Made by a program: the position numbers and the translations under genes. Under the pieces are notes generated by a model. The model was not told where the DNA came from, did no database searches, and worked only from the letters and a program-made list of their open reading frames with translations. Shown piece by piece: positions 44,630 to 56,329 of a DNA stretch of 64,000 nt; within the stretch, counting starts at the first letter, position 1, and each line of letters opens with the position of its first letter. The stretch lies in the NCBI GenBank assembly GCA_019915135.1, contig JAHLMK010000027.1:1-64000 (forward strand), in the 5' to 3' direction. Source of the DNA: Strobilurus pachycystidiatus (lineage: Eukaryota; Basidiomycota; Agaricomycetes; Agaricales; Physalacriaceae).

Positions 44630-46028
44630 GGGCCGCAGGGGGATGTGAGAGGAGTGAAAGGCCATCGCGTCCTCTGACAAGTCGACCTGTCTATTTATAA
44701 TGAGAACCAGTTCAGACACCGAGACGTTGAGTTTTGATTACCATCTACTGGCATCCAGGGATGAGACCGACACCGCATGAGTATGAGGAGGCCAACAACA
44801 GACCAGCAAACATGCAAGAAGTTTATGAACGACGTGTTTATGCCCCCCACGGAGGCGAGAAATCATGTAGACGAAACCCCACGGAATGCGTCACTGGGAG
44901 TTGTCTAGTCATGCATGTGCAACATGGGCAGATGTACGTACACTGGGTCTAGAGTCACAGTAAACGATCTTTACCATTGCCACGCTGATTGAGAGAAGGG
45001 TTCGAGCAGGGTCCTTCTGGTAGCTCTTGTGTCCAGAAGGATTAGTGTCAATTCATTGTACGATCAGAAGAGGCGCGTACAGGCAGTGCTCAAGCAAATC
45101 AGATCCCGACGGCAGCCGCAGCGTAATAAGCAATATAGACCAGCGCTGCACTGGCGCGCAGCATATGTGATTTTTCCAAGTTGCTCTCTCGATGGCATCG
45201 CAGCTGGGAGGCTTCCTGTGATCCTGTTGGCAGCCGTGCAAGAAGCAAACCACGATTCAGACGCCAGTGATCAACCTGATATACGTCAAGAGCGTTCGTC
45301 TTATTGTCCAAAAGCAGCGGTGAACCTGCCAATTGCCAGAAGCAAATGTTCCGGAGGAGGGAGCAATTCAGGGTCATCCAGCGAGCGTGGTCCGCCCATG
45401 GCGGATTTAGGGCGGACTTGACGGCGGATGTAAATCATCAGGAGCAGGCTCAGTCGGCTTCGCGACTGGACGAGCTGTCGCGGAAAGGTCACGTCGCTGT
45501 ATACGCATTTTGCGCGCCGTGTAAGAGTTACATAGTCGCGTTGAGCCTAGGCGACGACGATATTGTTGTTCCAACAGTGAGAAAGGCTCGGGGTTGAACG
45601 TTGAGCAGCTAAGCCTATAGGAAGCTTTCACACCCGCGGTGTGATCGTCGGCATTGGGTAGATCATTATGGGTGGTCGTTGGCAGTAGTCCTGTCGTCGC
45701 CGAGGCGCGGATATCGCGCAGAACGGTGAGCACGTTGACGGGCATGAAGGAGGAAGACAAGCCAAAGGGTATTGATGGCGACGCGTACGGCCCGCGGCGT
45801 GAGAACATTCCGACTGGCTCCTGGTCCTCCTCAGGTCCTCCTTGACGAGTCGGTAGTTGCTCGGTAGTCTGAGTCTCGGAAGCTCGGGAACTCATGCCGC
45901 TCTCTTGCCTTGATTCCACAGCGAAATGCCAGTGCTCGGATCAATGGAGTTACGGTGTTTGGTTTTCCCTGCCAGCCATTGCCAGTGAACGTCTTGAACT
46001 CGAACTCTCATCTCGTCCGACGTCAATT
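44630..46028. other. Long intergenic stretch between divergent genes
   Basis: About 1.4 kb upstream of both the minus-strand membrane protein and the plus-strand hydrolase. The only candidate gene inside is a weak minus-strand frame around 45407-45898, listed separately. The rest shows no supported feature. Confidence 0.35.
45407..45898 (-). CDS. Possible hypothetical protein (weak)
   Basis: An uninterrupted minus-strand frame of about 160 residues starting MSSRASETQTTEQLPTRQ, with an acidic, Gln/Glu-rich N-terminus and FGLSSSFMPVNVLTVLRDIR in the middle. A possible intron (GTGTGAAAGC... CGCCTAG, about 45549-45634) keeps the frame. No domain or homologue is recognised, and neighbouring frames are also open because of base composition. 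It may be real or a chance frame. Confidence 0.25.
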   Translation of the reverse strand, partial: GMSSRASETQTTEQLPTRQGGPEEDQEPVGMFSRRGPYASPSIPFGLSSSFMPVNVLTVLRDIRASATTGLLPTTTHNDLPNADDHTAGVKASYRLSCSTFNPEPFSLLEQQYRRRLGSTRLCNSYTARKMRIQRRDLSATARPVAKPTEPAPDDLHPPSSPP

Positions 46029-47424
46029 ATGCGCTCAGCATGCACACTACCTCGGATTCTTGTGACTGCTACTATGCTGCTCTCGGGGACGCGTGAGGCT
46101 CAAGGGTATCAAATCTTGCCGGCGTTCAGTGACATGGCACGATTTGCAGAAATACCACTCTTCGCCTCAAGCTGGAGCTGGTTGTCTGGAAGTGGACGCA
46201 TTCCAAGCTCCAGTCTGGGTGATAAAGCAAGCGTACCTCGATGGCAGTGGTCCCCGCCCTCTGGGCCTCTGCCGGGAAGCCCAACAGGTCACTACTTGGA
46301 CCAGGAAATTGGCGTTTCTATCTGGTACGCCGAGCTGGGAAGCGAGCATAAAGACAAGAACACACCAGTTGTATTGCTTCATGGCGGCCAAGGAAATGTA
46401 AGCTCCTTTGCCTCTGAACTACGTCAATAGGCCGACGTCTTGCTTCCAGAGCAACCAGATGTATCTGCAAGCCGCCGAGCTCGTGAAGGATCGGTATGTT
46501 GTGGTAACGGAGTAAGCGCGTATGTGATGATGCTCTTGCGCTGCTTTCATATACGATCTTGTAGCACCCGCGGTCAAGGTCGTTCGCCATACTCTGGATT
46601 TACGGATATGCACTATGATGATATTGCCCGAGATACTGTAGCCCTCATGGATCATCTGAACGTCTCGAAAGCTGCCATCGTTGGCTGGAGTGACGGGGCT
46701 ATAACCGGCACGTATTCTTACCTCCTCAAACATGTTCACTACTCACCTCCTACAGGTCTGAACATGGCCATGAATTTTACGGATCGTGTTGATAGGGTTT
46801 TCGCGCTCGCTGCGTGAGTCTGCTTCTTGCGCCAATTTCCCTTCTAACTCAGCGGCGCTTCTGGTAGGAATGCTCACTACAATCAGTCACTCTATGCGTG
46901 CAAGGAAACTCCTGTGCTTTCTAGCGAAGACGGCTCAAATACCGAAGATTTACATGTGCAAGAACTAGATGATCCTTACAGCTATCACACCCTCTCTCCT
47001 ACGCCGGAAAAGGAGAAAGAGAGTAATGCCGCCGTGGCCAGAATGTGGGCGACTGAACCTACTTGGGATAAACAAGCGTTCCAGAAGATAGAAGCGCCAG
47101 TGTGGATTGTCGGAGGCGATAGAGATGCAGCGGTTTCGCGGAGTCAGCTTGATGCCATGGTATACGCTCGTCTACTAGCTAGTTGGGTCACAACAGAAAC
47201 TTATGATTTCTTCTCAGGCTGCTTGGACGCGCTTTGCGGGACAACTCATTCTCCCTCAAACAGGTCATTACGGTAAGGCTATACATTCATTGTACTATCT
47301 ATGAGGAGACTGGCTGATTCAGAATCAATAATCCGCAGCCTTGAGTCAGGACAGTAAATTGTTCAATTTCGCCATGCGCTACTTCTTAGACATGTCATTT
47401 GATGGTCAATTTCCTGTATATTGA
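46029..47424 (+). CDS. Alpha/beta hydrolase, probably secreted or membrane-associated
   Basis: About 350 residues in about seven exons. The N-terminus from 46029 (MRSACTLPRILVTATMLLSG) looks like a signal peptide, but the exons up to GHYLDQEIGVSIWYAELG are not securely resolved. The fold is clear: oxyanion region VVLLHGGQGN, then DTRGQGRSPYS across an intron, nucleophile elbow IVGWSDGA (Ser), acid region VWIVGGDRDAAV, and catalytic His in LPQTGHY. These are standard alpha/beta hydrolase landmarks; the substrate cannot be inferred. A GC-AG intron at 46708-46755 joins AITG to LNMAMNF. The ending is FDGQFPVY at 47424. Confidence 0.8.
46708..46755 (+). other. GC-AG intron in the hydrolase gene
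   Basis: A GCACGT donor at 46708 and CCTACAG ending at 46755 give the continuous sequence SDGAITGLNMAMNF. The GT two to four bases downstream would shift the frame. Confidence 0.55.
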
Positions 47425-47700
47425 GTACAATACAATGGACAATTATCTGAGGTTCCGACGTTGATTCGGTTGAAGTCAGGACTTCGTTCGTCATCAAGAG
47501 TCAAATGTAAGGCCAAGCCAGGCACCGCCGCGCCCACAACCCTTCTTTGGCCCTTCTCCTTACAAAGTTACAGGCATGGCGATGCAACGCGGCACCGACA
47601 CGGGACTTCACTGCATTGCTCGTTACCTCATATATATACAGCTCTTTCTCCTGGCTTTTCTCCAACACAAAGTCCACCCCCAGTTGACGACAGTGCGACA
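47425..47700. promoter_or_regulatory. Promoter region of the DUF4139 gene with TATA-like box
   Basis: A 276-bp gap. TATATATA at about 47630-47637 sits roughly 65 bp upstream of the ATG at 47701, followed by a C/T-rich leader, consistent with a core promoter. Confidence 0.5.
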
Positions 47701-49668
47701 ATGGACGACGCGGTGACCACCATCGAGCTCTCTGCAAAGAACGACTCCAAGATCGTTCATGTCAGCCTGTACAGCCAGCGCGCCGAGATCACAAGACTGT
47801 GCACCTTCAAAGTCAAGGCGGGGCAGAACCAGGTGCATCTATCTGGTCTTCCAAAAGTTTTGGACTCCAAGTCGCTGAGGTACTCACTTTGTGTTGAATG
47901 TTTCCTTGTGTCGCTTGTCTCATCGATTTCACCAGAGTCGAAGGACGCGGCAAAGCCACCATTCATGATGTGACCCTTTCTCGTATCTCCCCTCCGAGCA
48001 CTCCCCAGACGTCCCCCGAGCTTACCTCACTAGAGGAGGAGCGCGACCTCGCAAAGAAAGCTTTGGGGCGGTGTAAAAAGTCTATCCAAGCCATGGAGGC
48101 GTTCATCAATACAATCAACGTCCAGCATACTGAGCCCACATCTCTCAACCTCGTCATGGACAACTACGATATGGCTGGCGAGAAAGTAGACAGGAAGATG
48201 ATCGAGTTGGAGAAACAAATAAAAGATCTGGAAGCTACTATCACCGCTGAGAAGGATCGCTTGAAGCTTCCAGCTGATACGGTCTTCGATTCACGTCTAA
48301 CTCAGCGGGTCTCCGTCGGTGTTGTGGCGCAGGAAGAGGGCGAAGTTCAGCTTGTTGTTCTCTACGGTCAGTCTTGATCTCAAAAAGGTCACTATCATCT
48401 CACAGCCTATCTCAGCCGTCCATAGTTCTACATGGAGTGCAAGTTATGATATCCGTGTTGCCTTGCAAGAGAAAGGGACTCCAGTCACACTTGTTTACAA
48501 ATCGCTCATCAAACAGGATACAGGCGAGGTAAGCATCGGTTTCCATGTTTCTATCATCGTTCACAAGAAACCTCCTAGCCTTGGGAAAACGTACCGGTAA
48601 CATTGGAGACTGCAGCGCCTACATTTGGACTCGGCGTTCCGGATCTGCAGCCCTGGAAACTCTCCGTTGTTCGACCCCGCGTTCAGCGAAAGCAAAGTGG
48701 TCTCCGATACGGCATGGCGCGCATCAGTGACTCCAGATTCTCGGAAGAGACAGCAAGGATGGGGAGTGCAATAGAGGAAAGCGACGATGACATGGGATTC
48801 GGACTTTTCGACGACGGTCCGGGCGAAATGGCTCATGTCGGCTCGAATGTCACCTCGCAAGGAAACGTCAGCGCAACTTACAGAATACCGGGTCAGGTCA
48901 CCATTCCTGCTGATGGAACGGAAAAGACCTTCACTGTCGTCGAGCTCAAACTGGACGCATCCATGTCCTGGATTTCTGTGCCCAAAATCGATCCGAAGAC
49001 GCACCTGAAGGTGAGCGACGCGGCTGTAGGATCTGCTCTCGGGCTAATGCTGCTTGAAGGCAAAGATCAAGAACTCCTCTGATTACACTCTGCTCTCCGG
49101 CGATGCCAGCATATACCTTGATGGAAGCTTCATTTCGAGGACCGTCTTGGCCGCTGTGAGTCCCCAAGAGACATTTGACTGCTCACTTGGGTTGGACCCC
49201 TCTGTCCGGGTCACATACCACCCGCAGAACAAGAAGAAATCCCAGACCGGCTTCTACAACAAATCCTCCGTCCACGTCTACTCGCAGCGCATCACCGTCC
49301 ATAACAGCAAATCCTCTTTCCTGGTCGAGAATCTGAAGATTCTCGATCAGATACCTGTTTCAGAGGATGAACAGGTTACTGTCAAGCTGGTGAAACCGGC
49401 ACTATCTCTTCCTGGGTTGATGTCGGGGGCTATGAAGAGCAAAGACGCGTCGTCTTCGGCCATGGGGCGAGGTTTATCACATGTGACTGTCGAGGATGGC
49501 GTTCTCGCTCAATGGGAGGGATCAGACGACACTGATGTGGATGTCTCGTCCTTAGGGAAGGATGGCAAGATCAACTTCCTCTGCACTGTTCCCGCACAGG
49601 GGAAGCTCAATCTCTTACTTGAGTGGGAGATCACTTCGCCTGCAAAGGTCACTATCGCGGGGCTATGA
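47701..49668 (+). CDS. DUF4139-domain protein
   Basis: About 580 residues in five or six exons. The N-terminal DUF4140-like part reads VHVSLYSQRAEITRLCTFKVKAG. A coiled-coil linker follows (TSLEEERDLAKKALGRCKKS, then KMIELEKQIKDLEATITAEKDRL). The DUF4139 part begins STWSASYDIRVALQEKGTPV and runs through ATYRIPGQVTIPADGTEKTF, DASIYLDGSFI and SDYTLLSGDAS. The C-terminus ends in a beta-rich segment (LNLLLEWEITSPAKVTIAGL). Proteins of this type occur from bacteria to animals and fungi with no settled function. All exon joins are in frame, including the one restoring HLKAKIKNSSDYTLL. Confidence 0.85.
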
Positions 49669-49883
49669 AAATGTTTAATCGTATAGTCATTGTATTCGTA
49701 GTGTTCACTTCCGGCCTTTTGCACTGACATGTTAGCGAGTCAGTGATGTATTTTAAGTAGGCAGTCATGTGTACAACAAACGACGCGTCTTTCGACTCAT
49801 TATTTTGCAAGACTGTAGATATCAGGGAGACGACTAACCAGAAATCGAAGTAAGAAACGCGTGGAGTCGGGCTGCAAAAACAG
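49669..49883. other. Convergent intergenic region
   Basis: About 215 bp between the 3' ends of the DUF4139 and bystin genes. Nothing recognised. Confidence 0.35.
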
Positions 49884-51491
49884 CTACTCTTCCATTTTGT
49901 TAGCATCGCGCGACGCCGATATCAGTTCCCGGCGAATCTCCAGCCCGATTTCTCGATGAAAATGAACTCGAACAACGTCCATTAGCGCGTTCCGTTGATC
50001 ATCTGTCAGGTGCTGTGAATATCTGGACCATTCGATGAGCACTGCTCTAGTCATGAAATTGCATCAGTGCTGACCGTTGTACAAAGACGAGAAGACTCTG
50101 GTGCCAGAGAACTGGAAGTTCTTTGTTTTTGTGAGCGTTCGAAACGCGGATAAAATGGAGGACAAGCTCGTCCAAGACTTTGAAAGGTAGGTCCTTCTTT
50201 TTGTCGAGCAGGACACGCATGATGAGGGTGCGAGGCCCTGCATAGAAAAGACCATTGGCTATCGGAATCCGGCAACCAAACAAGAGTTGACGCACCCGAG
50301 AAGTCCTGGCCCGCGAGATTTATCAAGACTGCACCAAGATGTACAGAGGGGATAGCTTTTTTCGAGAGAATTGATGCGACAACGACGGTTTCCTTGAGTG
50401 TGCAGCCGTCCTTCGGAAAGACGTTCATGTGGACTCGACGAATACAACGGTAGAGGACTCACATCAAGAAGAGGGAACAAGAATCCTGTGAAGAAGGGCG
50501 CTGGTTTGTACAAAGCCTTCAGGCACGCCTCGTAGAGATGGATATCCAGCTTGCGATTGCTTTTCACCTTCGGTGTGGCAATGTCATCTCGAACAGCAGG
50601 TAGAAGTACATGGCGCAAGAAGAAGCGAGCCTGCTCCGCGTTCATGTTGGACATGAATACGTTGGTTATTTTCCGCATCATGAAGGGACTCCAGTTCTCA
50701 GGGTGGGTCAGTGCCAGAAAACGTGTCCATTGAGGCAACGATGGGAGTATCTTCATGCTCTTATGAAGAGTGCCTTTTCCTCGCAGCGTTTCTCCGAGCC
50801 TAGCGGCATAGACATCAGTCTCCGAGTGTAAACTGTGTTGAAATATTGGCGTACTTTTCGAACATCGCAACCAGCCTGGGATCGAGACCGAAGGAGGGGT
50901 CAGAGCGGTTCGCGTGCACTACAGAGGTCGGAGTCAGACTGCGCGAGCGCGCGCAAGTCAATGCACGATCCTGCGTCGAGTTTAAAGCCTTTTCGTCTAC
51001 TTGATCGCCGTTGAGTTTAGAGAATATTATATCAGCGAGGGTGACACGTTGAGCTGCGCTCGCTGGGAAGAGTGATTCGAAAGCGTCCTCTTCCTCGTGG
51101 TTCATAGCCTGAGAGAGAATGAGATAAGGTGTTGCCAAGATGGGGGCCATCCCACCATTTCGAAGGGCAAGTCCTCTGAGAGTAGCAAGCCGTCATCTTC
51201 TTCGTCCGAATCTGCCTCGTTAGACCTCGCCACTAGAGAGTGGTCAGGTACTTGCTCCGCGTCATCTTCGTGGTCCTCCAATTCTACCTCTTCTTGCTGG
51301 AGCAGAGCAAGGTTAAGGATATCTTTCGTTTCACGATAGTCAAGGTCAGGATTTTCGTCGTCGTTCCGGCGGCGAGGTCGGGCTTTTATCTTCAGCTTAG
51401 CAGGAGAGTCCTCCGCTGGACCGAGGATATCATTATATAGAGGCTGGTGTCGGTTTTTTGTGGCAGAGCGACTGGTAGGTGCACGAGGCAT
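49884..51491 (-). CDS. enp1: Bystin / Enp1, 40S ribosome biogenesis factor
   Basis: Bystin is a nucleolar-to-cytoplasmic component of pre-40S particles needed for 18S rRNA maturation. About 430 residues. The N-terminus from 51491 (MPRAPTSRSATKNRHQPLYND) is basic, then strongly acidic (EEVELEDHEDDAEQ). Conserved blocks include LADIIFSKLN, LDPRLVAMFEKY, KILPSLPQWTRFLALTHPENW, FFLRHVLLPAVRDDI, LDIHLYEACLKALYKPAPFF, GCTLKETVVVASILSKKAIP and LLDKKKDLPFKVLDELVLHF. The final exon (YSQHLTDDQRNALMDVVRVH) ends NKMEE. The intron around 50830-50850 is only roughly placed. The gene converges on the DUF4139 gene. Confidence 0.92.
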
Positions 51492-51873
51492 GATGGCAAG
51501 TAGTATGTCCACCCGGGTCCATCTACGTCCACGATCTGATGTCCGGACTCGGGATGGGCGAATTACTTGCCTACAATATCAGTGAATCCTTGCTTAATCT
51601 TTATTGCTTGCTAGGCTGTATGTATCAGATTGTAGCACGGTATTTGGTGCAAAACTTAGTAAAGTTATAGGTTGAGACACCACTTCGAGCCAAAGTCTTG
51701 AAGCAGACGATCTAGTGGCGGTGCTGTGATGTTTGTCCAATTGGCATCACCCTGCGATTGTAGATCGGTATGGGTCCCGCACTCCTTGACTTCCAATCAT
51801 CACCATCTTCCTTTTCTTGGATCTACGCGCTGTCCCTGCTCTCTATGCTACAGATAATAACTCTAATAGCTGA
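51492..51873. promoter_or_regulatory. Divergent promoter between bystin and the coiled-coil gene
   Basis: A 382-bp gap between two gene starts facing away from each other. No specific motif is assigned. Confidence 0.4.
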
Positions 51874-53533
51874 ATGATGACATCCGACAGCACTTTCTCC
51901 GACCTTTGCCAGGCGCGCCAGGACTTCTTCAAGCCCGCGGTGAGGTGCATATATGCGCGTCAATCTGCTACTAAACTGCTACACAGGATCCTTTTAGGAC
52001 GGTGGACCTGGCTATTGACATTGCCGCGGAACGCATGAAGGTCGTCGACGCAATGGCAGCGCGCGACGCGGCTGTGCTCCGCCTTTCCGACGCCTATGTT
52101 TCCCTCCGTCAGAAGATCGCCATAATTGAACGGCTGCAACGCGATCCGTACAGCAACGAGCCGACGCCAGAGCAGCAGGAAATCGGTCGGCTCAAGGGCG
52201 AGATAAGCCGCCTAGAAGAGCAAGTCAAGACGCTGACCGGGGAGGTACTCGACCTGAAGGAAAAGCTGCGAGAGAAGGAGACTGCCCCACCTCCAAAGTA
52301 CGAGGAACCAATGTTCAAGGTACGCGCCTTATGGTCACTCCCAATTAATGCTCAAGTGAACCCACACCAGAACCTGAATAATTTCGACATGCCGTGGTCT
52401 GGATCGCTGTCACTCCGCCCTCCCTTCGACACCCCGCCTAACCTGTCCCGCTGTCCTTCCCAAGCATCTATCACGACCGAAAATCACAGCATTAGGCCAG
52501 CACTCAAACGAGAAAACAGTGATCTCGAATTTGCAGTGAGGTCCTTTTCTACATCATCAACATAATCTGATGGGCCAGCACTGAGCAGATTACACGCTCT
52601 GTCTCTCAGTTTTCTCAATCCGCTCTTGATGCCGAAGATATCATAGACCAAAGAAACAAGCTTCTTGCCGCTATACCCCTCCCAGTGGAAGCACCTGACG
52701 ATACTCTCAAGCCCATTATTCTATCGCCCTCATTAACGTTACACGACTTTTTAGCTGATGCTTGCATGGTAAGCCTCCCTCGGCGCACTCCTCTTGCAGA
52801 ACCTGATACTCCCGCCAGGCTCTGAGAACACCGTATGTGTTGCCTCCTCGTCAACCTATATACATTGAGCCGACGTCATTTCAGGCTGCCTAATTACAGA
52901 GTCTTTCAAGAACTGACCACTTCCTGGTGCCCTGAACGCGAGGAACACGGATATATGCTTGCGACTGTCTTCAAGTGCAACACGAATCCTCGCGTCGCGA
53001 CGGCTCATCGCTGGAATGCGGTGGATGTCATGGCTAGAATGAACAAAGCGATCGGTAGGGCGTATTCTCTATCATGGCGTCTTCTCTGAACAGCTTGTAG
53101 AATGCTTCTTCAACAAGGATGGAACATGGTATTACGCCGGTGTATACAAGGCATTCAGGATGGACGACCTCACAATCAAGGAATGGGAGGCACTGTCTAA
53201 CGAGGTTCGTCTTTGCTGTCTCCCGCATGATTTCACCTCATATTTATATCCCAGACGGTCCAATCGCTGATCAAAGAAACCCTGGCGAACAGAAAGAACA
53301 TCTCACCGCAGAACATCTACGAGACGTCTCAACTGTATGCCGCAGGCGCCCTCAAGGTCGCGTGCATCGGGCTGCAGTGCGTCGGATTCAATAAGACGTT
53401 CTATGAGGGACTTTTGGAGCAGGCGGCGAAGACGAGCACGAAGGGGCTAGGCTCGGGCTCGGTGTGGAACTCTACCATGGGTCAGGATGTAGCAGATGTC
53501 ATGGGGAACTTGACGCTTACGCCCAAGGCGTGA
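51874..53533 (+). CDS. Coiled-coil protein with conserved C-terminal domain, function unknown
   Basis: About 400-430 residues in about eight exons. The start MMTSDSTFSDLCQARQDFFK (ATG at 51874) splices to DPFRTVDLAIDIAAERMKVV. A coiled coil follows (QQEIGRLKGEISRLEEQVKT, then LTGEVLDLKEKLREKE). A low-complexity middle contains PILSPSLTLHDFLADAC. The C-terminal domain reads YRVFQELTTSWCPEREEHGYM, then WYYAGVYKAFRMDDLTIKEW and ALKVACIGLQCVGFNKTFYE. This C-terminal region resembles an Agaricomycete-specific family (I recall DUF6697, unverified). The role is unknown. Exons between 52550 and 52880 are only partly resolved. Confidence 0.75.
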
Positions 53534-53768
53534 TGATACTCGCATGGACTCGGGATTTTGCATTGCATTGGCATCGGACTCTGTTGTACGAATTAGCATC
53601 GTTTTGGAACTGTACTTCTTGTTGTAACTGTCTCGCCTACTGTAGCGTATTGTATGCTTCTCACTCTGGGACTTTTTGTAGTTTATCACCTCGCACGCAA
53701 GGCTGCTCATCGTAACGGTGTTCATGTATGTAGTGTGTACAAAAGAGGTCTAGCATGTTAGTAAGATT
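53534..53768. other. Convergent intergenic region
   Basis: About 235 bp between gene 3' ends. Nothing recognised. Confidence 0.35.
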
Positions 53769-55977
53769 CTACCAATCGTCGAAGGTGGTCAGGGCTTCAG
53801 CTTCCACTGAAGAAATGGCTGAAGCAGCAGCTGGACCTTGGAAATACCGACCGGTCATCCACAGTAGCTGCAGCTCAAGATATTCGGGCGGCGGATCGAG
53901 GAGTTTGCCGCCGGTCCTGAAAGCGACGCCATTGAGCCATCCGACAAAGAAGCGATACAGTTCTTCCCCCGTTCATCAGCAAACGTCCCGACAAAGCAAA
54001 CCAGAGACCTCACCATCTGAGCGGTAAACAGTATTGAAGCGTCTCCCATATCCCCCCGATTCCTTTACTCGTTCCTCGTGCCACTTCCAAAGCGTCGCTT
54101 GGGCCGGTAGCTTGGCCTGTCCCTGCCACAGCCGTGCCAATGCAAGAGACGTATACTCAGACATCCAGAATGTCTCAATCCCTTGGTTCACTGTCCGATT
54201 CGTCAATCACTCGATCCAAACATGTTAGACCGTGACTCTTACCATTGATAAACCCAAGCGTAGGTTCTTCAATGTATATGAAGTCCTTGAATAGGGAACG
54301 AACATGGGATCCGTCCGTCACCAAGGGCTGGGCATGTCCAGGCGGAGCCCTATCGTTTGGCCCCAGAGAACTATTGTGGTACTGACTCAAGAAGGGGTAA
54401 GAGTATCTGTATCCGGTTCCAAAGACGATGCGTTCGACACCGGTGATGACGCTTCCGTTGATGAGGTGTATCTCTCCTTTTGAGATGGCCGATAGACCTT
54501 CGAGGGACCCGAATGACTTGATCTCGGGCAGAATGGTCGTGTTTGCGGGAAGCCGTGTCAAGAAGGACGTTCCCTTGGGCAAGGAAGGGAATGCTTCGGA
54601 GGCGGTTGTAAATCACGGCTCTATCAGGCTGAACAGCATACACAAGACGTACTTCGCACAGACTGTGTTCGGTGAGCATTTCGGAAAGGAAACGAGTTTA
54701 GAGATGCTTACCCGTACTGATGTCAAGACACTCGAAGCGTCGACGTTGACATCTCTAGCAATCTCGATGGCACTGACCTGTTTCGATGGTTTCAATGGAA
54801 GCATGCAGGAAGGGAACGGCACGAACTGAGCCTCCCACGACGAGCACTGTCTTGTCCAGAAACTGTCCTGGACGACGATATTGATTCGAGTGTGATATGC
54901 TATCCGGGAATTTCGCTGCCCATGCTTCGAGTCCAGGAATATCAGGAACATGCGGGGCGTTGAACCGTCCGCTAGCCACCGCTACGGCGTCAAAGTCCTG
55001 CAAGGAACACACCGTTGAGCAACTTCGCGCGTCATGTCATTTGGGCTTACTTCAGACCACCACTCAGCTTTCGAAGTGTTGGCGCCTGTCCTCGTTAGCC
55101 GTTTTAGAGTGAGGGTCCATCCACGATGCTTGCCGTTCTCGAAGCGCTTGACCACCTTCTCGACGCGGGTGTTGTAAGAAATGTCAGCGCTGTCATCGCC
55201 CACGTTAATCCCATGCCATGAAGCGAACGAACGAAGATAGCGCTGAACGAGCTTATGAGTCAGTTCTATGACTTCGTCAACAACATAAGGTTGGAAAAAG
55301 ACAAGAATCATACGCAGAGGTGTCCCAGTAGGCCACGCAAACTCGCGAATCTAAGGGACTTTAGTCAAATGAATCCCACGTGTCTGCTTCCCTGGACTCA
55401 CTCTTTGTAAGACCTTTGCACGTATAGTTAGCTGTAGACTAGGATTATACAGAAAGAAAAATGCTCACGGATGGAGAAGTCGTCTCCAAAGAATGGAACA
55501 GCGGACGTGGCCGCTTGTGCTTGTTCAAACGGGCTATCACCGCCTGTTCGGTGTTGTCGTGGTAGACTTCGTGGTGAGGGATCTCATCAGGTAGTTCGGG
55601 ATCGTAATCCGCTCGTGATGGGTCGACATCCGGGATCGGAGGAGAGCCAGCGGTGGCTTCGGTGTAATGCCAGTTCCCTCCCGGTACGTCGTCACGTTCA
55701 AATACCCGCACGTCGAACCCCGCAGCTTTGAACTCGCGGTAGGTGATCAGGCCACTATGGACGGTCTCAATCAACAAAGACAGCATGCACCGAGACCCAC
55801 ATACCCAACGCCAGCCCCAATCACAGCAACTCTATGTATGGGCCATTCGAACTTGTAGTCATCGCCTGTACTTTCGAAGGGAGGGACGTCCGAATCAGTA
55901 GAGAATGGAATCTGGAAATCCTGGGCCACAGCGCCTGCTACGAGGCCAGACAGATAGAGACCACTTGATATCTTCAT
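53769..55977 (-). CDS. Flavin-containing monooxygenase-like protein with signal peptide
   Basis: About 580 residues in about nine exons. The start is the ATG at 55977: MKISSGLYLSGLVAGAVAQ is a good signal peptide (upstream in-frame codons lack ATG). The FAD Rossmann motif VAVIGAGVGGLITYREFKAAG is spliced at about 55755-55805, followed by VFERDDVPGGNWHYTEATAG. Then come AVASGRFNAPHVPDIPG, an FMO-like AAKFPDSISHSNQYRRP, the NADPH motif KTVLVVGGSVSAIEIARDV across an intron, and the late motif VFGTGYRYSYPFL. It fits class B flavin monooxygenases (N- or S-oxidation, or Baeyer-Villiger), but secretion is unusual for NADPH enzymes. The frame shifts by one base near 54599-54602, between VIYNRL and EAFPSLPKGTSF. 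The last exon is ELYRFFVGWLNG to TTFDDW. Confidence 0.82.
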
Positions 55978-56329
55978 TGTGCGAAGAAGAGTCGTCAATC
56001 AGTAAGCAGTCCCTGGGCAGCCGTATTATTAAAGCTTAGCGGCCCAGGCAAGGACCATCAAGTAGCGCATTTTAGGCGGAAGATGGCGTCAGCCAACCCA
56101 TTCAATTACGCGTGGAGTCGCGCGATTCGGCTGAGTCAATCACTGAGCGCTGAGCACTTATCTCAGTTGAGCAAGCGACGCCGCAGTGACCGTGAAGAAA
56201 CGGAGATCGTTAGAGACTAGCTAAGTACATGATCGACATTTGATATGCGCGGACCGGGCGCAAACGTACTTTCTATCAATGACGGTAGTATGTATTAGCA
56301 AATACAGAACAAGCGTTCAGTACGTTCGG
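55978..56329. promoter_or_regulatory. Promoter region of the FMO-like gene, 3' flank of the helicase
   Basis: A 352-bp gap between two minus-strand genes. No motif is assigned; no gene is seen. Confidence 0.4.

Noticed and set aside
44734..44952. Plus-strand ORF MITIYWHPGMRPT...
   Set aside because: No ATG-supported domain, no introns consistent with neighbours, in a region upstream of the membrane-protein gene; probably chance.
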